Positions 24,637-33,606 are shown, counted from the first letter of the stretch. The stretch is 34,655 bases of DNA from Desulfobacca acetoxidans (GCA_020722205.1 DYLF01000020.1:1-34655), one strand, 5' to 3'. Made by a program: numbers and translations. Notes: generated by a model not told the origin, from the letters alone.

Positions 24637-25608
24637 ATGGCAATGTCGTACCATTTCCAAGACATCTTGCTGCGGCACATAGATCTCCAAGATCATCCTT
24701 TTACGGGTTTTGTACCGGCGGAGTTCGATATCCTCAAAGCTTCACTGAGTGAGGTCGGTTTGCTGTCCCCGCCCTGGTTGCGCCGCCGAGCCGATGGGCT
24801 CTGGCAGGTAGTGGCGGGGCTTAAACGCCTCCAGGCGGCGTTGGCTCTTAACTGGCAAAAGGTGCTGGCCTTTACCCTAGCGGACAACTCCCCTGATTCC
24901 CTCTGCCTGCTCATTTCCCTGTACGACAATGCCTGCCGGCGAAGCCTTTCGCCCTTGGAACAGGCCCACTATGCCGCCCGCCTCCTGGCTCACTATGACC
25001 GGTCAACAGTAATTCAGAGATTCCTTCCCCTGCTGGGCCTGCCCGCGGCGGCGGTCTATCTGGACCGCCTGTTGGCCCTGGCAAGCTTGGAAGAGCCCCT
25101 GCAGCTCCTGGTCCAACAAGGACGACTGGCCCTGCCCGCGGCGGCACGTCTGGCCGCCTGGCAGCCCCAAGACCGGTTGGCCGCGGTGCCTTTTTTTCAG
25201 CTGCTGCCCTTGAGTCAGAGCAAACAGGAGGAGCTGCTGGCAGGTCTCGCACTCCTGGCCCGGCGGGAAGGCGGCAACCCCCGTGACTTTCTGATCAGGG
25301 AGGAATTTCAAAGACTTCTGGGAAATCCGGCCCTCAATCCCCAGGACAAAGCCCAGGCAGTGCGGCGACAATTGCGATTGTGGCTTCAGCCCCGGCTATC
25401 CGCCGCCGAGGCTTCTTTTACCTCTCTCCTCAAGCGCCTGGGGTTGAAACAACACCCTAGAAGGCGTCTTTACCCACCCCCAGCTTTTGAGGGCCCGGAC
25501 TTTTACCTGGAGCTGGCCTTCCGCGACGCCGCCGAGCTGGAGCAGCATCTGACCGAGCTTCTCTGCCTCATCAAAACTCAAGCTTTTAAAGACCTCATGT
25601 CGCTATAA
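24637..25608 (+). CDS. ParB-like N-terminal domain protein
   Basis: This 323-residue protein has an N-terminal ParB/sulfiredoxin-like domain (about 5-95). The block with PAEFDILKASLSEVGLL and WQVVAGLKRLQAAL corresponds to the ParB box in which GxRR contacts CTP; here it is GLKR. A helical central segment (SPLEQAHYAARLL) resembles the ParB/KorB helix-turn-helix neighbourhood, and the C-terminal 150 residues are Leu- and Gln-rich with no family I can name. No parA is adjacent, so classic chromosome segregation is unlikely. It may be an orphan regulator or nucleoid protein. The start has no Shine-Dalgarno; an in-frame ATG two codons later is possible. Confidence 0.6.
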   Translation: MAMSYHFQDILLRHIDLQDHPFTGFVPAEFDILKASLSEVGLLSPPWLRRRADGLWQVVAGLKRLQAALALNWQKVLAFTLADNSPDSLCLLISLYDNACRRSLSPLEQAHYAARLLAHYDRSTVIQRFLPLLGLPAAAVYLDRLLALASLEEPLQLLVQQGRLALPAAARLAAWQPQDRLAAVPFFQLLPLSQSKQEELLAGLALLARREGGNPRDFLIREEFQRLLGNPALNPQDKAQAVRRQLRLWLQPRLSAAEASFTSLLKRLGLKQHPRRRLYPPPAFEGPDFYLELAFRDAAELEQHLTELLCLIKTQAFKDLMSL

Positions 25609-25614
25609 TTCTCC

Positions 25615-25642
25615 TTGACACCCTCCAGCTTGGCCTTAACTT
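25615..25642 (+). promoter_or_regulatory. Possible sigma-70 promoter for the YyaL-like gene
   Basis: TTGACA (25615-25620) is followed after 16 bases by TAACTT (25637-25642). The -35 is perfect and the -10 is weak. A GAGGC/GCCTC hairpin follows (about 25645-25668), so the region may also terminate the preceding transcript. Confidence 0.35.
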
Positions 25643-25760
25643 TAGAGGCAGGGTAATCCTTGGCCTCTTAACCTGGATCAGGCCCTGAGATATCATTGAT
25701 CCATACAACAAATTTTTTTTGGAGCACGGAACGCCCCGCCATTTTTAAAAGGATTTCTAA

Positions 25761-27836
25761 ATGACCATTGCCAAAACCAATCGTTTGAGGCACGAACCCA
25801 GCCCTTATCTGCAACAGCACGCCCACCAACCCGTGGAATGGTATCCTTGGGGGACTGAGGCCCTGGAGCGGGCCCGCCGGGAGGATAAACCCATCTTCCT
25901 CAGCATCGGCTACTCCACCTGCCATTGGTGCCACGTGATGGCCCACGAATCTTTTGAAAACCCCGAGATCGCCGCCCTGATGAACCAGCACTTCATCAAC
26001 ATTAAAGTCGACCGGGAAGAGCGCCCCGACCTGGATGAGACCTACATGAACGCCGTGCACCTCCTGGCCGGGCGGGGCGGCTGGCCCATGAGCATTTTTC
26101 TCACGCCGGACCTGAAGCCTTATTATGCCGGCACCTACTTCCCACCAGAGGACCGGGCCGGCCTGCCGGGGTTCAGGCGCCTGCTACTGATCTTAAGTCA
26201 GACCTATAGGGAAAAGCGCCTTTTCCTCGCCCATTTCACCCAAAAGATTGCCGACCGCTTGCAAATCCTGGCCGAGACGCCGGGAGAACCCCAGGAACCC
26301 ACTTGGAGCGATATCAAGAACGCCGCCGCCCAACTCCTCAAAGACTTCGATAATCAGCACGGCGGTCTGGGAGGAGCTCCCAAATTCCCCCGCGCCCTGG
26401 AATTGAATTTCCTCCTCCATTATTACCATTGTCAAGGGGAGGTGGAGGTCTGGGAGGTGGTGGAAAAAAGTCTTGCGGCCATGGCTCAGGGGGGGATTTA
26501 CGACCAGGTAGGGGGCGGTTTCCATCGCTACACCGTGGACGCGGCTTGGGAAGTACCACATTTTGAAAAGATGCTCTACGACAACGCCCTGCTCGTTCCC
26601 CTGTATTTAGCCCTGTATCAGCTTACCGACAGCACTCTGGGAAGCCGTATTGCCAAAGAGACACTCGATTTTACCTTAAGGGAGCTCACCGCCCCCCAGG
26701 GGGGCTTTTATGCTGCCTGGGATGCGGACAGCGAAGGTCAGGAAGGCAAATTTTATGTGTGGAGCAAGGCAGAGGTGGAAGCCGCCCTCGGCCCCAAGGA
26801 TGCCCCCTTGGCCCTGACCGCCCTGGGGGTGACGGCCGGCGGCAATTTTGAGGGGAAAAATGTTCTTACCCGCCGCCTCTGCGACGCTGAGCTGGCAAGC
26901 CGCTTCTCCCTCAGCGAAGAGGAGGTGCAACACCAGCTTACCCAAGCCATCGCCAGACTTTACCAGGTGCGGGAAGATCGGCGGCGTCCCCATCGGGATG
27001 AGAAGGTTATCACTTCCTGGAACGGCCTGATGATCACAGCGATGGCGTTGGGCGCTCAGGTTTTGGGGAACCGGCGGTATTACGAGGCCGCGGCTCAGGC
27101 GGCCCGGTTTATCCTCGCCGCACTCTTCCGAGATGATCGGCTCCACCGCAGCTGGGCGGCTGGCCAAATAAGCGGGCCAGGCTTTTTGGAAGACTACGCC
27201 TTCTTCGCCAATGCCTGCCTGGACCTCTATGAGACCGATGCTGATCCCGAATGGCTGGGCGTCGCCCGACGCCTGGCGGGGCTGTTGGAGGACCTCTTTC
27301 TGGACCCTAAAGACGGCGCCTTTTTTTATGTCGCCAAAGGCCAGGAAACCCCCTTGGTCAGATCCAAGAATATCTACGATCAGGCCATCCCTTCCGGTAA
27401 CTCCATGGCGGCCCGGGTTTGCCTCCGGCTCTACCGGTTTACCGGAGAGGACCATTTTCTGGCGCGGGTGCGCGCCATCTTGCGTCGCTTTCAGACCCAG
27501 GCCAGAGAGAACCCATACGGTTTTGGCCACCTCTGGACTGTGGCGGCCCTCTTCCTCACCCCGCCCCTGGACCTGACCCTGGTGGGCAACCCTGTCAACC
27601 CTGAGCTTAAAGCCATGCTGGCGACTTGCCACCGGCTTTTCCTGCCAGCGCGGCGACTGGTGGTCAAAAACCCGGCTGATTGCCGCCTACTGGAAAAGCT
27701 GGCGCCTCCCGTCCAGGTTTACGCCCCGATGGGAGAGGCGGCCGCCTATATCTGCCATGCGTTTACCTGCCAGCCGTCCATCACCGCTGCTGAGGAATTG
27801 GCGGCTCAACTCCAAAAATTCCAGCAGCGGCCATAA
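25761..27836 (+). CDS. YyaL/SSP411-family thioredoxin-domain protein (DUF255)
   Basis: This 691-residue protein is of normal length for the YyaL/spermatogenesis-associated-20 family. The N-terminal thioredoxin-like domain (about 1-165) holds the family block [10 protein letters not shown], the redox-type motif CHWC (54-57) followed by HVMAHESFE, and [10 protein letters not shown]. The rest is an (alpha/alpha)6-barrel related to glycosidases and epimerases, with the motifs [33 protein letters not shown] and [10 protein letters not shown]. The biochemical role is not established; a redox or carbohydrate-linked function is usually guessed. Shine-Dalgarno AAAGGA lies 7 bases before ATG 25761. It stands alone. 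Confidence 0.9.
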   Translation: MTIAKTNRLRHEPSPYLQQHAHQPVEWYPWGTEALERARREDKPIFLSIGYSTCHWCHVMAHESFENPEIAALMNQHFINIKVDREERPDLDETYMNAVHLLAGRGGWPMSIFLTPDLKPYYAGTYFPPEDRAGLPGFRRLLLILSQTYREKRLFLAHFTQKIADRLQILAETPGEPQEPTWSDIKNAAAQLLKDFDNQHGGLGGAPKFPRALELNFLLHYYHCQGEVEVWEVVEKSLAAMAQGGIYDQVGGGFHRYTVDAAWEVPHFEKMLYDNALLVPLYLALYQLTDSTLGSRIAKETLDFTLRELTAPQGGFYAAWDADSEGQEGKFYVWSKAEVEAALGPKDAPLALTALGVTAGGNFEGKNVLTRRLCDAELASRFSLSEEEVQHQLTQAIARLYQVREDRRRPHRDEKVITSWNGLMITAMALGAQVLGNRRYYEAAAQAARFILAALFRDDRLHRSWAAGQISGPGFLEDYAFFANACLDLYETDADPEWLGVARRLAGLLEDLFLDPKDGAFFYVAKGQETPLVRSKNIYDQAIPSGNSMAARVCLRLYRFTGEDHFLARVRAILRRFQTQARENPYGFGHLWTVAALFLTPPLDLTLVGNPVNPELKAMLATCHRLFLPARRLVVKNPADCRLLEKLAPPVQVYAPMGEAAAYICHAFTCQPSITAAEELAAQLQKFQQRP

Positions 27837-27975
27837 TACTGCTACGTTAAGTTACATCAAAACCATAAAACGACACGCCTTTGGTTGCAGAGAAAAAGAA
27901 TTTTTGAACTCAGGATCTTAGCCAGCCACAAAATCAAGTACGCTTTAGTCGGATGAACCTTTCGGCTCCCAGTCG

Positions 27976-28248
27976 CTACCACTTTCCCAGCAGGATCAAA
28001 CCCCCAATAACCAAAAAAGCCAGCCCCGCCGCTTTTTTGATAAAGTCTTCCGATACATACAGGGTTAGTAGGTTCCCCCCCAGTACCCCCAACAGGGTGG
28101 CCAAGCACAGGGCCAGGCAGGCCCCGGCCAACACCGACAGCGGGGCTTTGGTATCAGCGGTCATGCTCAGGGCCGCCAGTTGCGTCTTATCCCCCATTTC
28201 CGCCAGAAACACCGTCCCCAAAGTGACCCAAAAAACTTTCCACTCCAT
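27976..28248 (-). CDS. Half-size GDT1/TMEM165 family cation transporter
   Basis: This 90-residue membrane protein carries one UPF0016 repeat: three predicted helices and the metal-binding motif E-M-G-D-K-T (Glu17-Thr22). Family members transport Mn2+ or Ca2+, and most have two such repeats in about 190-200 residues. This gene encodes only one, so a working transporter would need a homodimer or a partner. No second copy is in the window. The start ATG has only a G-rich run upstream. Confidence 0.85.
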   Translation of the reverse strand: MEWKVFWVTLGTVFLAEMGDKTQLAALSMTADTKAPLSVLAGACLALCLATLLGVLGGNLLTLYVSEDFIKKAAGLAFLVIGGLILLGKW

Positions 28249-28279
28249 ATTTCGCCCCGGTTTGGCTATTTTCCCCTCT

Positions 28280-28360
28280 AAAAATCATGAGCCGCGCCCC
28301 CGTGGGCTTTTAGCTCACGGGTCACGGCCCATAGGTCACAGCCCACGGCTGAGGCCTCAG
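28280..28360 (-). repeat. Copy of a dispersed CCGTGGGCTGT-type repeat
   Basis: On the minus strand the words CCGTGGGCTGT, GGGCCGTGACCCGTGAGC and AGCCCACGGG occur between the GDT1-like gene and the metallo-hydrolase gene. CCGTGGGCT and AGCCCACGG can pair, so the whole unit could fold into a long hairpin and act as a terminator for the metallo-hydrolase transcript. Confidence 0.5.
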
Positions 28361-29199
28361 GGTACCTTAAAAGTTCCTCCCTCCCAGGCCGCTTCGATAC
28401 TTATATGGTATTCCTGCTCTGCCGCCAGCCTTCTGGCTTTCTCAACAATGGCCTTGACTTCCACATCGCTGCGGCCAGGGTCATGATGGGTGAGGAGAAG
28501 GCGTTGAGCTTCGGCAGCCACGGCCAACTTCACCACCTCTTCATAGGTGGAGTGGCCCCAACCCCGGCGCTCCTTCAGCTCTGCGGGCAGATACTGGGCG
28601 TCATGCACAAGCAGGTCACAGCCTTGGCAAAATTTGACAAATTCCGGAAACCTCTGGCCCTGAGCCGCCCCCAGTTCGTTGTCCGTGATGAACACCAGCG
28701 CATGCCGCCCTTCCTGAAAACGAAATCCTAACCCTCCCTGGGGGTGATTCAAGTTGATAGCGGTGATTACGGTCTCGCCTAAAGTCAGAGGGCCGTAAGC
28801 CAAGCGGGGAACGAAATGAATCTGGGCCTTGAGTTGGTCAAAGGCCACCGGGAAAAAGCCATTGCCCAGATGGTTGTCGAAGATCCTGGTCATGGCCTGA
28901 AAGGCTCGCAGCCAGCCGTCCACTATGATCTCCGTCGCGGGGCGGTAAATCGGCTCGCAAAAGGGAATGCCCAGAAGATGGTCCCAATGCCCATGCGTGA
29001 GCAGCAGATGAAAACGCACCGGGTCCTCGACCTTGGTCAGGTCTTGCCCCCATAAGCGCATACCTGTGCCCCCATCGATGACGACCCGCTGGCCGGAGCT
29101 CAGCACCACCTCCACACAGGTGGTGTTGCCTCCGAATTCCAGCGTTAATGGCCCAGGAGCAGGAATAGACCCCCTGGTGCCCCAAAACCTTATTTCCAT
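28357..29199 (-). CDS. Metallo-beta-lactamase-fold hydrolase
   Basis: This 280-residue MBL-fold enzyme starts with the strand MEIRFWGTRGS. It has the metal motif H-x-H-x-D-H (His69, His71, Asp73, His74 in LTHGHWDHLLG), a later His-containing loop (NLNHPQGGLGF), Asp in FITDNE and a terminal LLTHHDPGRSD. These fit the cAMP-phosphodiesterase/RNase Z-like subgroup (PF12706-type). Substrate is unknown; cyclic nucleotide or phosphodiester hydrolysis is possible. The start is supported by family-typical N-terminal residues. Its probable Shine-Dalgarno (GGGAG) lies inside a short palindrome at 29205-29226. Confidence 0.85.
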   Translation of the reverse strand: MEIRFWGTRGSIPAPGPLTLEFGGNTTCVEVVLSSGQRVVIDGGTGMRLWGQDLTKVEDPVRFHLLLTHGHWDHLLGIPFCEPIYRPATEIIVDGWLRAFQAMTRIFDNHLGNGFFPVAFDQLKAQIHFVPRLAYGPLTLGETVITAINLNHPQGGLGFRFQEGRHALVFITDNELGAAQGQRFPEFVKFCQGCDLLVHDAQYLPAELKERRGWGHSTYEEVVKLAVAAEAQRLLLTHHDPGRSDVEVKAIVEKARRLAAEQEYHISIEAAWEGGTFKVP

Positions 29200-29204
29200 G
29201 GTCC

Positions 29205-29226
29205 ATGTTCTCCCGGAGAACCATGC
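29205..29226 (-). promoter_or_regulatory. Palindrome covering the metallo-hydrolase ribosome binding site
   Basis: TTCTCC-C-GGAGAA is a perfect 6-bp dyad, flanked by CATG on both sides, a few bases before the start at 29199. On the coding strand it contains the only Shine-Dalgarno-like GGGAG, so folding could hide it. A possible -10 (TATACT) lies just upstream. Confidence 0.35.
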
Positions 29227-29465
29227 TTTGAAAAGGAGTATAATTTAGGTTGCTAAGTGATAGTCGGGTTCACCCGGCACACCATTAAAGGTTTCTCGAA
29301 TTATTATTGCCTCGCAGGCCTTACATTTTCACTTTTTCGAAGTGGGCCACAGGCTTTTGAGACCCTGCCCCCGATTGTTACCCCATTACCACCAGCGCTT
29401 GGCTGGCAAATTAACCTTAACACAATTTTCTCTTGAAGAACCAAAACCCAAAACTGGAAACCCCT

Positions 29466-30533
29466 CTAAAGATCCTCTACGAGGTTTATCGACAACTGAC
29501 GCACTTTAATTAAGGCCTCCGCCAGCCCAAAGGCGCCGGTGAGCATCATGTCGCCAAAGGGGGCGGCTAAAACGCTGTTCGGCCAGCCTTTGGCCAGTCG
29601 CCGCTGCGGGCCGGTGATGACAGTGAAAGAAAAGGGCCTTCCTGTCGGTGGATACCCAGGGCTGATGGCGCAGCCATGGCCCTGGTCGGCAAAAACCTCT
29701 GCATGGCTCAGTGTCCCGGCCTGAAAACGCTGGAGGTGGTCAAATAATTTGGCGGGGCTCAACAATCCGGTATGGTGTTCGTATATTCCCCAGAGGCGGT
29801 CGCCCTGCACTAATGCCGCCAAGGTATGGGCGTTTCCTACATTAACCACCATTAGGCCGACCTCCTGATGCGCTCGGCCCCGAGAGTCCAACAATGCCCC
29901 GCGCACCGCCGCCGCGCCGGTGTCCATGAGCACCACCCCAGGCAGGCTCTCGGCCACCGCCTGCAGGCGCGTCAAGTACTGGGGAGGCGTCCGATAGGCC
30001 AACTCGTCCAACCGCCCCCCGTTATTTAAAAAATTTTGCCAGTGCTGAAAACGAAAGAGGCGGTTGCTGATATGAGGACTGAACCCGTGGTCCTGCACCG
30101 CCACGGCGAAGTAAGCAGGAAAAGGGACTTCCAGCAGGATGAACAGGCGGCGCCAGAACTCCAAATCCACATCCCCCAGCACCACCTCCACCGCCTCCGG
30201 GGGCGGCGTGGAGGACAGTTTGACGCCCATCTGCTTCACTACCTGCTGGTCATCATGAAAGGTGAGTGCTGCCGCCGGGGTGGCAAAAACCGGCAACCCT
30301 GCCTGCAAGTGGCGGCGCACCGCCTGACTGACCGCACCGCCCCCCATTACCCGCCCGCTCAAAAACACCGCCTGGCCAGCGGCGGTCAGGCGGCTAATCT
30401 TACGGGCCACCATGCGGGTAGGGGCCGGGAGCACCATCTTGACGGCGTTCTCCACAGTCTGGCCCGGCTCCCAGAGAAACAGGTCCTGGGTTCCGCCCCC
30501 TATATCCAAGGCGAAAAGCGTCCCCTCAGTCAT
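29466..30533 (-). CDS. DUF1786 family protein (ASKHA-like ATPase fold)
   Basis: This 355-residue protein resembles DUF1786 (PF08735), a family sometimes labelled 'putative pyruvate formate-lyase activating enzyme' although it lacks the radical-SAM CxxxCxxC motif. The N-terminus LFALDIGGGTQD (Asp10, Asp17) looks like the phosphate-1 loop of actin/Hsp70/sugar-kinase (ASKHA) proteins. VLMDTGAAAVRGALLD and MVVNVGNAHTLAAL could be the other nucleotide loops. That fold is my inference. It overlaps the nucleoside phosphorylase by 8 bases (30526-30533), implying translational coupling and a linked role. Function is unknown. Confidence 0.75.
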   Translation of the reverse strand: MTEGTLFALDIGGGTQDLFLWEPGQTVENAVKMVLPAPTRMVARKISRLTAAGQAVFLSGRVMGGGAVSQAVRRHLQAGLPVFATPAAALTFHDDQQVVKQMGVKLSSTPPPEAVEVVLGDVDLEFWRRLFILLEVPFPAYFAVAVQDHGFSPHISNRLFRFQHWQNFLNNGGRLDELAYRTPPQYLTRLQAVAESLPGVVLMDTGAAAVRGALLDSRGRAHQEVGLMVVNVGNAHTLAALVQGDRLWGIYEHHTGLLSPAKLFDHLQRFQAGTLSHAEVFADQGHGCAISPGYPPTGRPFSFTVITGPQRRLAKGWPNSVLAAPFGDMMLTGAFGLAEALIKVRQLSINLVEDL

Positions 30534-31257
30534 GGTTATCCTGCCATAGGCACGCCGCGTCCAAGACCACCCGAGCGGCCCGCTCCCGCCCGCGGCGAAA
30601 GGCCGAAGTATTAAAACCCGCCTGCCACTTTAAGGTAAACAGCTCGTCGGCAACTACCAGCAACCCCGCTACCGCCAAGCCCCGGAAGCGGCCCACGGAC
30701 AACAGCGCCGCCGTCTCCATGTCCACTGCCAGACAGCCCTGCCGGCCATAATGTTCCACCATCTCCGGCATCTGCCGGTAGAAGGCATCTATGCTTATCA
30801 CCACCCCGGAATGCCAGCTATTCACCTCCTTGGCCAGATACCCATCCAGCAGCCCGGCCAATATGGGGTCCGGACAAATCTTTGAACCTTTCCGGCAGTA
30901 ATGCGGTGAAGTACCGTCCAATCCTACGGCCGCGCTAGGCCTCACCAGGGAACCGATGCGCACCTCCGAATTAAGCGAGCCACACCATCCCAGGCTCAAG
31001 AGCATGCGGCCACCCAAGACAATGAGCTTTTCCATCACCATGGCGGCATATGGTGCCCCCATGGCCGGAGCCACCAGCGTCACCTCTTTACCGCCCCACA
31101 CCCCATCCCGATAAGCACAATCCCATAGATAAGCCGGACGCCCCCGGGCCTTGGTCATACGGCAGACAAGCTCATAGTCCGGCCAAGACAGCGTGAAAAT
31201 AACCCGGGACCGGACCCCGGTCTCGCCTTTCCCCCGTTCCGGATTAATCAGTGCCAT
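30526..31257 (-). CDS. Nucleoside phosphorylase family protein
   Basis: This 243-residue member of the PNP/UDP phosphorylase (NP-I) superfamily cleaves N-glycosidic bonds of nucleosides or related compounds. It shows the strand VTLVAPAMGAPYAAMV, the glycine-rich SLGWCGSL for phosphate/ribose, DAFYRQMP, and the conserved VDMETAALLSVGR with the ribose-binding Met-Glu. A longer frame starts at 31284, but its first codons lie in a dispersed repeat (31270-31290), so I prefer ATG 31257. Neither start has a good Shine-Dalgarno. It overlaps the DUF1786 gene downstream. Whether the substrate is a uridine, purine, 5'-methylthioadenosine or futalosine-type compound cannot be decided. Confidence 0.8.
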   Translation of the reverse strand: MALINPERGKGETGVRSRVIFTLSWPDYELVCRMTKARGRPAYLWDCAYRDGVWGGKEVTLVAPAMGAPYAAMVMEKLIVLGGRMLLSLGWCGSLNSEVRIGSLVRPSAAVGLDGTSPHYCRKGSKICPDPILAGLLDGYLAKEVNSWHSGVVISIDAFYRQMPEMVEHYGRQGCLAVDMETAALLSVGRFRGLAVAGLLVVADELFTLKWQAGFNTSAFRRGRERAARVVLDAACLWQDNHD

Positions 31258-31269
31258 CTGGAAGGTCCG

Positions 31270-31290
31270 GGAGCCGTGACCCATAAGCCG
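31270..31290 (+). repeat. Short copy of the dispersed GCCGTGACCCATAAGCCG repeat
   Basis: The words GGAGCCGTGACCCATAAGCCG match the style of the copies near 9154 and 28280. This copy lies at the 5' edge of the nucleoside phosphorylase gene and would encode an unlikely N-terminus if translated. Confidence 0.45.
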
Positions 31291-31429
31291 TTTGGGAAGC
31301 CGGCTGACATGCTAGTCGGTTTCGAAAGAGCTTCGGCAGTACTCTAAATCCCCAACTCAAAAATTAGATCGGACGCTGCCCAAGCTCAAAAAAGACCTCA
31401 GGATATTAATATTGCCGCCGGCAAACAGT

Positions 31430-32050
31430 TCATAGCTTACCATCTAATGCTCTCGCGGCCTTTACCTTCCACACCAAATAGACCAATCCCATCGCCAAAC
31501 AGGCGGCCACCAAATAATCCAGTAAGTGGGTGTACTGCTGAATCAGGCGCCAATTCTCCTTCAACCTCACCCCAAGGTAGGTCAAAAACATGTTCCACAT
31601 AGTAGCCCCCACTAGGGTGTATAGAAAAAACGGCACCATGGGCATACGCGCCAAGCCGGCCGGAATGGAGATCAGATGCCGCACCACCGGGATAAAGCGG
31701 GCAATAAAGATCGTTTTCCCCCCATGGCGGTTAAAAAAGCCCTTGGTCCATCCCAGATGATGAGGGTTGAGGAGTAGATAGCGGCCATAGCGCAACACCA
31801 CCGGCTCCCCTAAAACCCCCATGCCATAGGAGAAGAGCGAGCCCACTAGGGAGCCCAAACTGCTGGCCGCCAACACCCACCAGGGATCAAAGTGGCCGGT
31901 AAAGATAAGAAAGCCGGCAAAGGGCATCACCAGTTCACTGGGCACCGGTGCGACCATGCTCTCCAACGCCATAAGCACAAAAACCCCAAAATAGCTGCAG
32001 GTATGAATCAACTGTGTGTTGTAGTGGCACAAAAGCTCAGTAATTCCCAT
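31430..32050 (-). CDS. DedA family membrane protein
   Basis: This 206-residue polytopic inner-membrane protein of the DedA/VTT (SNARE-associated) family has family landmarks near the N-terminus: ALESMVAPVPSELVMPFAGF, with the re-entrant loop E and P residues. Further on, FNRHGGKTIFIARFIPVVRHLISIPAG carries the conserved Gly, Arg and Pro. Members act as phospholipid (undecaprenyl phosphate, PE) flippases or in membrane homeostasis. Shine-Dalgarno AAAGG lies 4 bases before ATG 32050. It is preceded by pncB with an 86-base gap and may share its transcript. Confidence 0.9.
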   Translation of the reverse strand: MGITELLCHYNTQLIHTCSYFGVFVLMALESMVAPVPSELVMPFAGFLIFTGHFDPWWVLAASSLGSLVGSLFSYGMGVLGEPVVLRYGRYLLLNPHHLGWTKGFFNRHGGKTIFIARFIPVVRHLISIPAGLARMPMVPFFLYTLVGATMWNMFLTYLGVRLKENWRLIQQYTHLLDYLVAACLAMGLVYLVWKVKAARALDGKL

Positions 32051-32135
32051 ATATTACCTTTTAATTGGCCTCATCCCCACTTGTTTTATTATCCAGTATT
32101 AAGGATAAATGATCGCTGAGCAGCGAAACCCTTCC

Positions 32136-33503
32136 TTATCCGACTTCCCGCTGCGCACACTCCTGCGCCACCCGTGCCTGAAGTGCTTTAAGACCGGGGC
32201 TCAGCCCCACCGGATAGAGCGGCGGGTCGTTGAGGGCCTTGTACCGCTCCGGCAAGCGGTCAAATTCCGACCGAAAATACTCCCGGCTCTCTTGCAGAGT
32301 AGAAAGGGGACGAACCACCCGGCCCCCCCGCATCACCTCCTGAAGCAAAGGTCGCCCGGCAGCAGATTCGCCCCGCAGCGCAATAACATCATGCTCCATC
32401 CGTCCTTCTGCATCATAATGCCGGTGGACCTGTTTTTTGTCCACCAGGGTCACCTTGCCGGTGGAGAGCTTCATCACCGGCCGCCCGCCATATCTGACCA
32501 ATTTGTAGGCAATGTCAAAGTAGGGGGCGTCGGCCGAGACCCCCATCTTGGTGCCCACCGCAAAGGAATCCACTTCGCCACCGGCGGCCAGCACCTGGGC
32601 GATCTTGAACTCGTCAAAACCGCCGCTGGCCAGAATGCCCACGGAAGCCAGATCATAATCCCGCAATACTTGGCGCACCTCCTGGCTGATGGCGGCAATG
32701 TCGCCGCTATCCAAGCGAACGCCCCGCAGGCGCTCACCCCTGGCCGCCATTTCTGCGGCCACTTGAGCGGCCTTCTTGGCCCCCGCCACATTGTCGTAAG
32801 TATCAATGAGCAAGGTGGTGGTGCGAGGAAAATTCTTGGCAAAGACCCGGAAAGCGTCAATCTCGTGCGCAAAGCTGGTGATATAGGAATGGGCCATGGT
32901 GCCGAAAATGGGAATACCGTACAGCTTCCCGGCCAAGACGTTGCTGGTGCCCATGAAGCCGGCCAGATAGCTGGCCCGAGCCACTTTCAGTCCGGCATCG
33001 CTTCCCTGGGTGCGGCGCAGGGAAAAGTCGATGACAGGCCGCCCTTGGGCCGCATGGACCGAGCGGGCCGCTTTGGTGGCGATCAGGGTCTGAAGGCTGA
33101 GAGCATTAATCAGGAAGGTCTCCACCAGTTGTGCCTCAATGACCGGGGCGCTTACTTCCAGGAGCGGCTCATCCTTGAAAAAGATGCTGCCCTCCGGCAA
33201 GGCGTACACTTCCCCGGTGAACCGCACTCCCTTCAGGAAATCCAGAAAACGCCCCTGAAAAAGACCAGTAGATTCAAGATAGGTCAGGTCATCTTCAGTA
33301 AATCCGAAGGTCTCCAGATACGACAGCGCCTCCGGCAGGCCCGCCGCCACGAAATACCCCCGGTTGGCTGGATACTTGCGGATGAACAGGCTGAAGGTGG
33401 CTTCCTCAGCCATGCCCTGGTCAAAATAGCAAGCCGCCATGGTCAGTTGATACAGGTCAGTCAGTAGGGCCAGCCTCTTGCCCAAGGGGTATTCTCTCAA
33501 CAT
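32136..33503 (-). CDS. pncB: Nicotinate phosphoribosyltransferase
   Basis: This 455-residue enzyme of the NAPRTase family makes nicotinate mononucleotide from nicotinate and PRPP in NAD salvage. It begins with the canonical LLTDLYQLTMAACYF and continues with FSLFIRKYPANRGYFVAAGL, FSLRRTQGSDAG, FGTMAHSYI, LLIDTYDN (PRPP-site Asp), VRLDSGDI, ILASGGFDE and FAVGTKMGVS. Length fits the family. The initiation site ATG 33503 has a weak GAGAG upstream. The 238-base region before it is AT-rich and separates it from tsaD. Confidence 0.95.
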   Translation of the reverse strand: MLREYPLGKRLALLTDLYQLTMAACYFDQGMAEEATFSLFIRKYPANRGYFVAAGLPEALSYLETFGFTEDDLTYLESTGLFQGRFLDFLKGVRFTGEVYALPEGSIFFKDEPLLEVSAPVIEAQLVETFLINALSLQTLIATKAARSVHAAQGRPVIDFSLRRTQGSDAGLKVARASYLAGFMGTSNVLAGKLYGIPIFGTMAHSYITSFAHEIDAFRVFAKNFPRTTTLLIDTYDNVAGAKKAAQVAAEMAARGERLRGVRLDSGDIAAISQEVRQVLRDYDLASVGILASGGFDEFKIAQVLAAGGEVDSFAVGTKMGVSADAPYFDIAYKLVRYGGRPVMKLSTGKVTLVDKKQVHRHYDAEGRMEHDVIALRGESAAGRPLLQEVMRGGRVVRPLSTLQESREYFRSEFDRLPERYKALNDPPLYPVGLSPGLKALQARVAQECAQREVG

Positions 33504-33606
33504 TTGCTCTCGCTTGCCTGCAAAAGTTAAATTTTAATTCTATCCCTTGCTGAAACTTAATTATATATGTTCCGCACCTCAAAAAACTTGTTTATCGAAA
33601 GAACCA

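Noticed and set aside
26676-27632. Long minus-strand frame opposite the YyaL-like gene
   Set aside because: Antisense artefact of biased third positions; no start signal and no recognisable domain.
28838-29224. Alternative minus-strand gene overlapping the metallo-hydrolase start
   Set aside because: Different frame with no domain; the hydrolase frame has the complete metal-binding motif.
32109-33467. Open frame of about 450 codons on the plus strand opposite pncB
   Set aside because: The sense-strand pncB has every family motif. The antisense product is low-complexity (His/Gly/Gln-rich) and resembles nothing.
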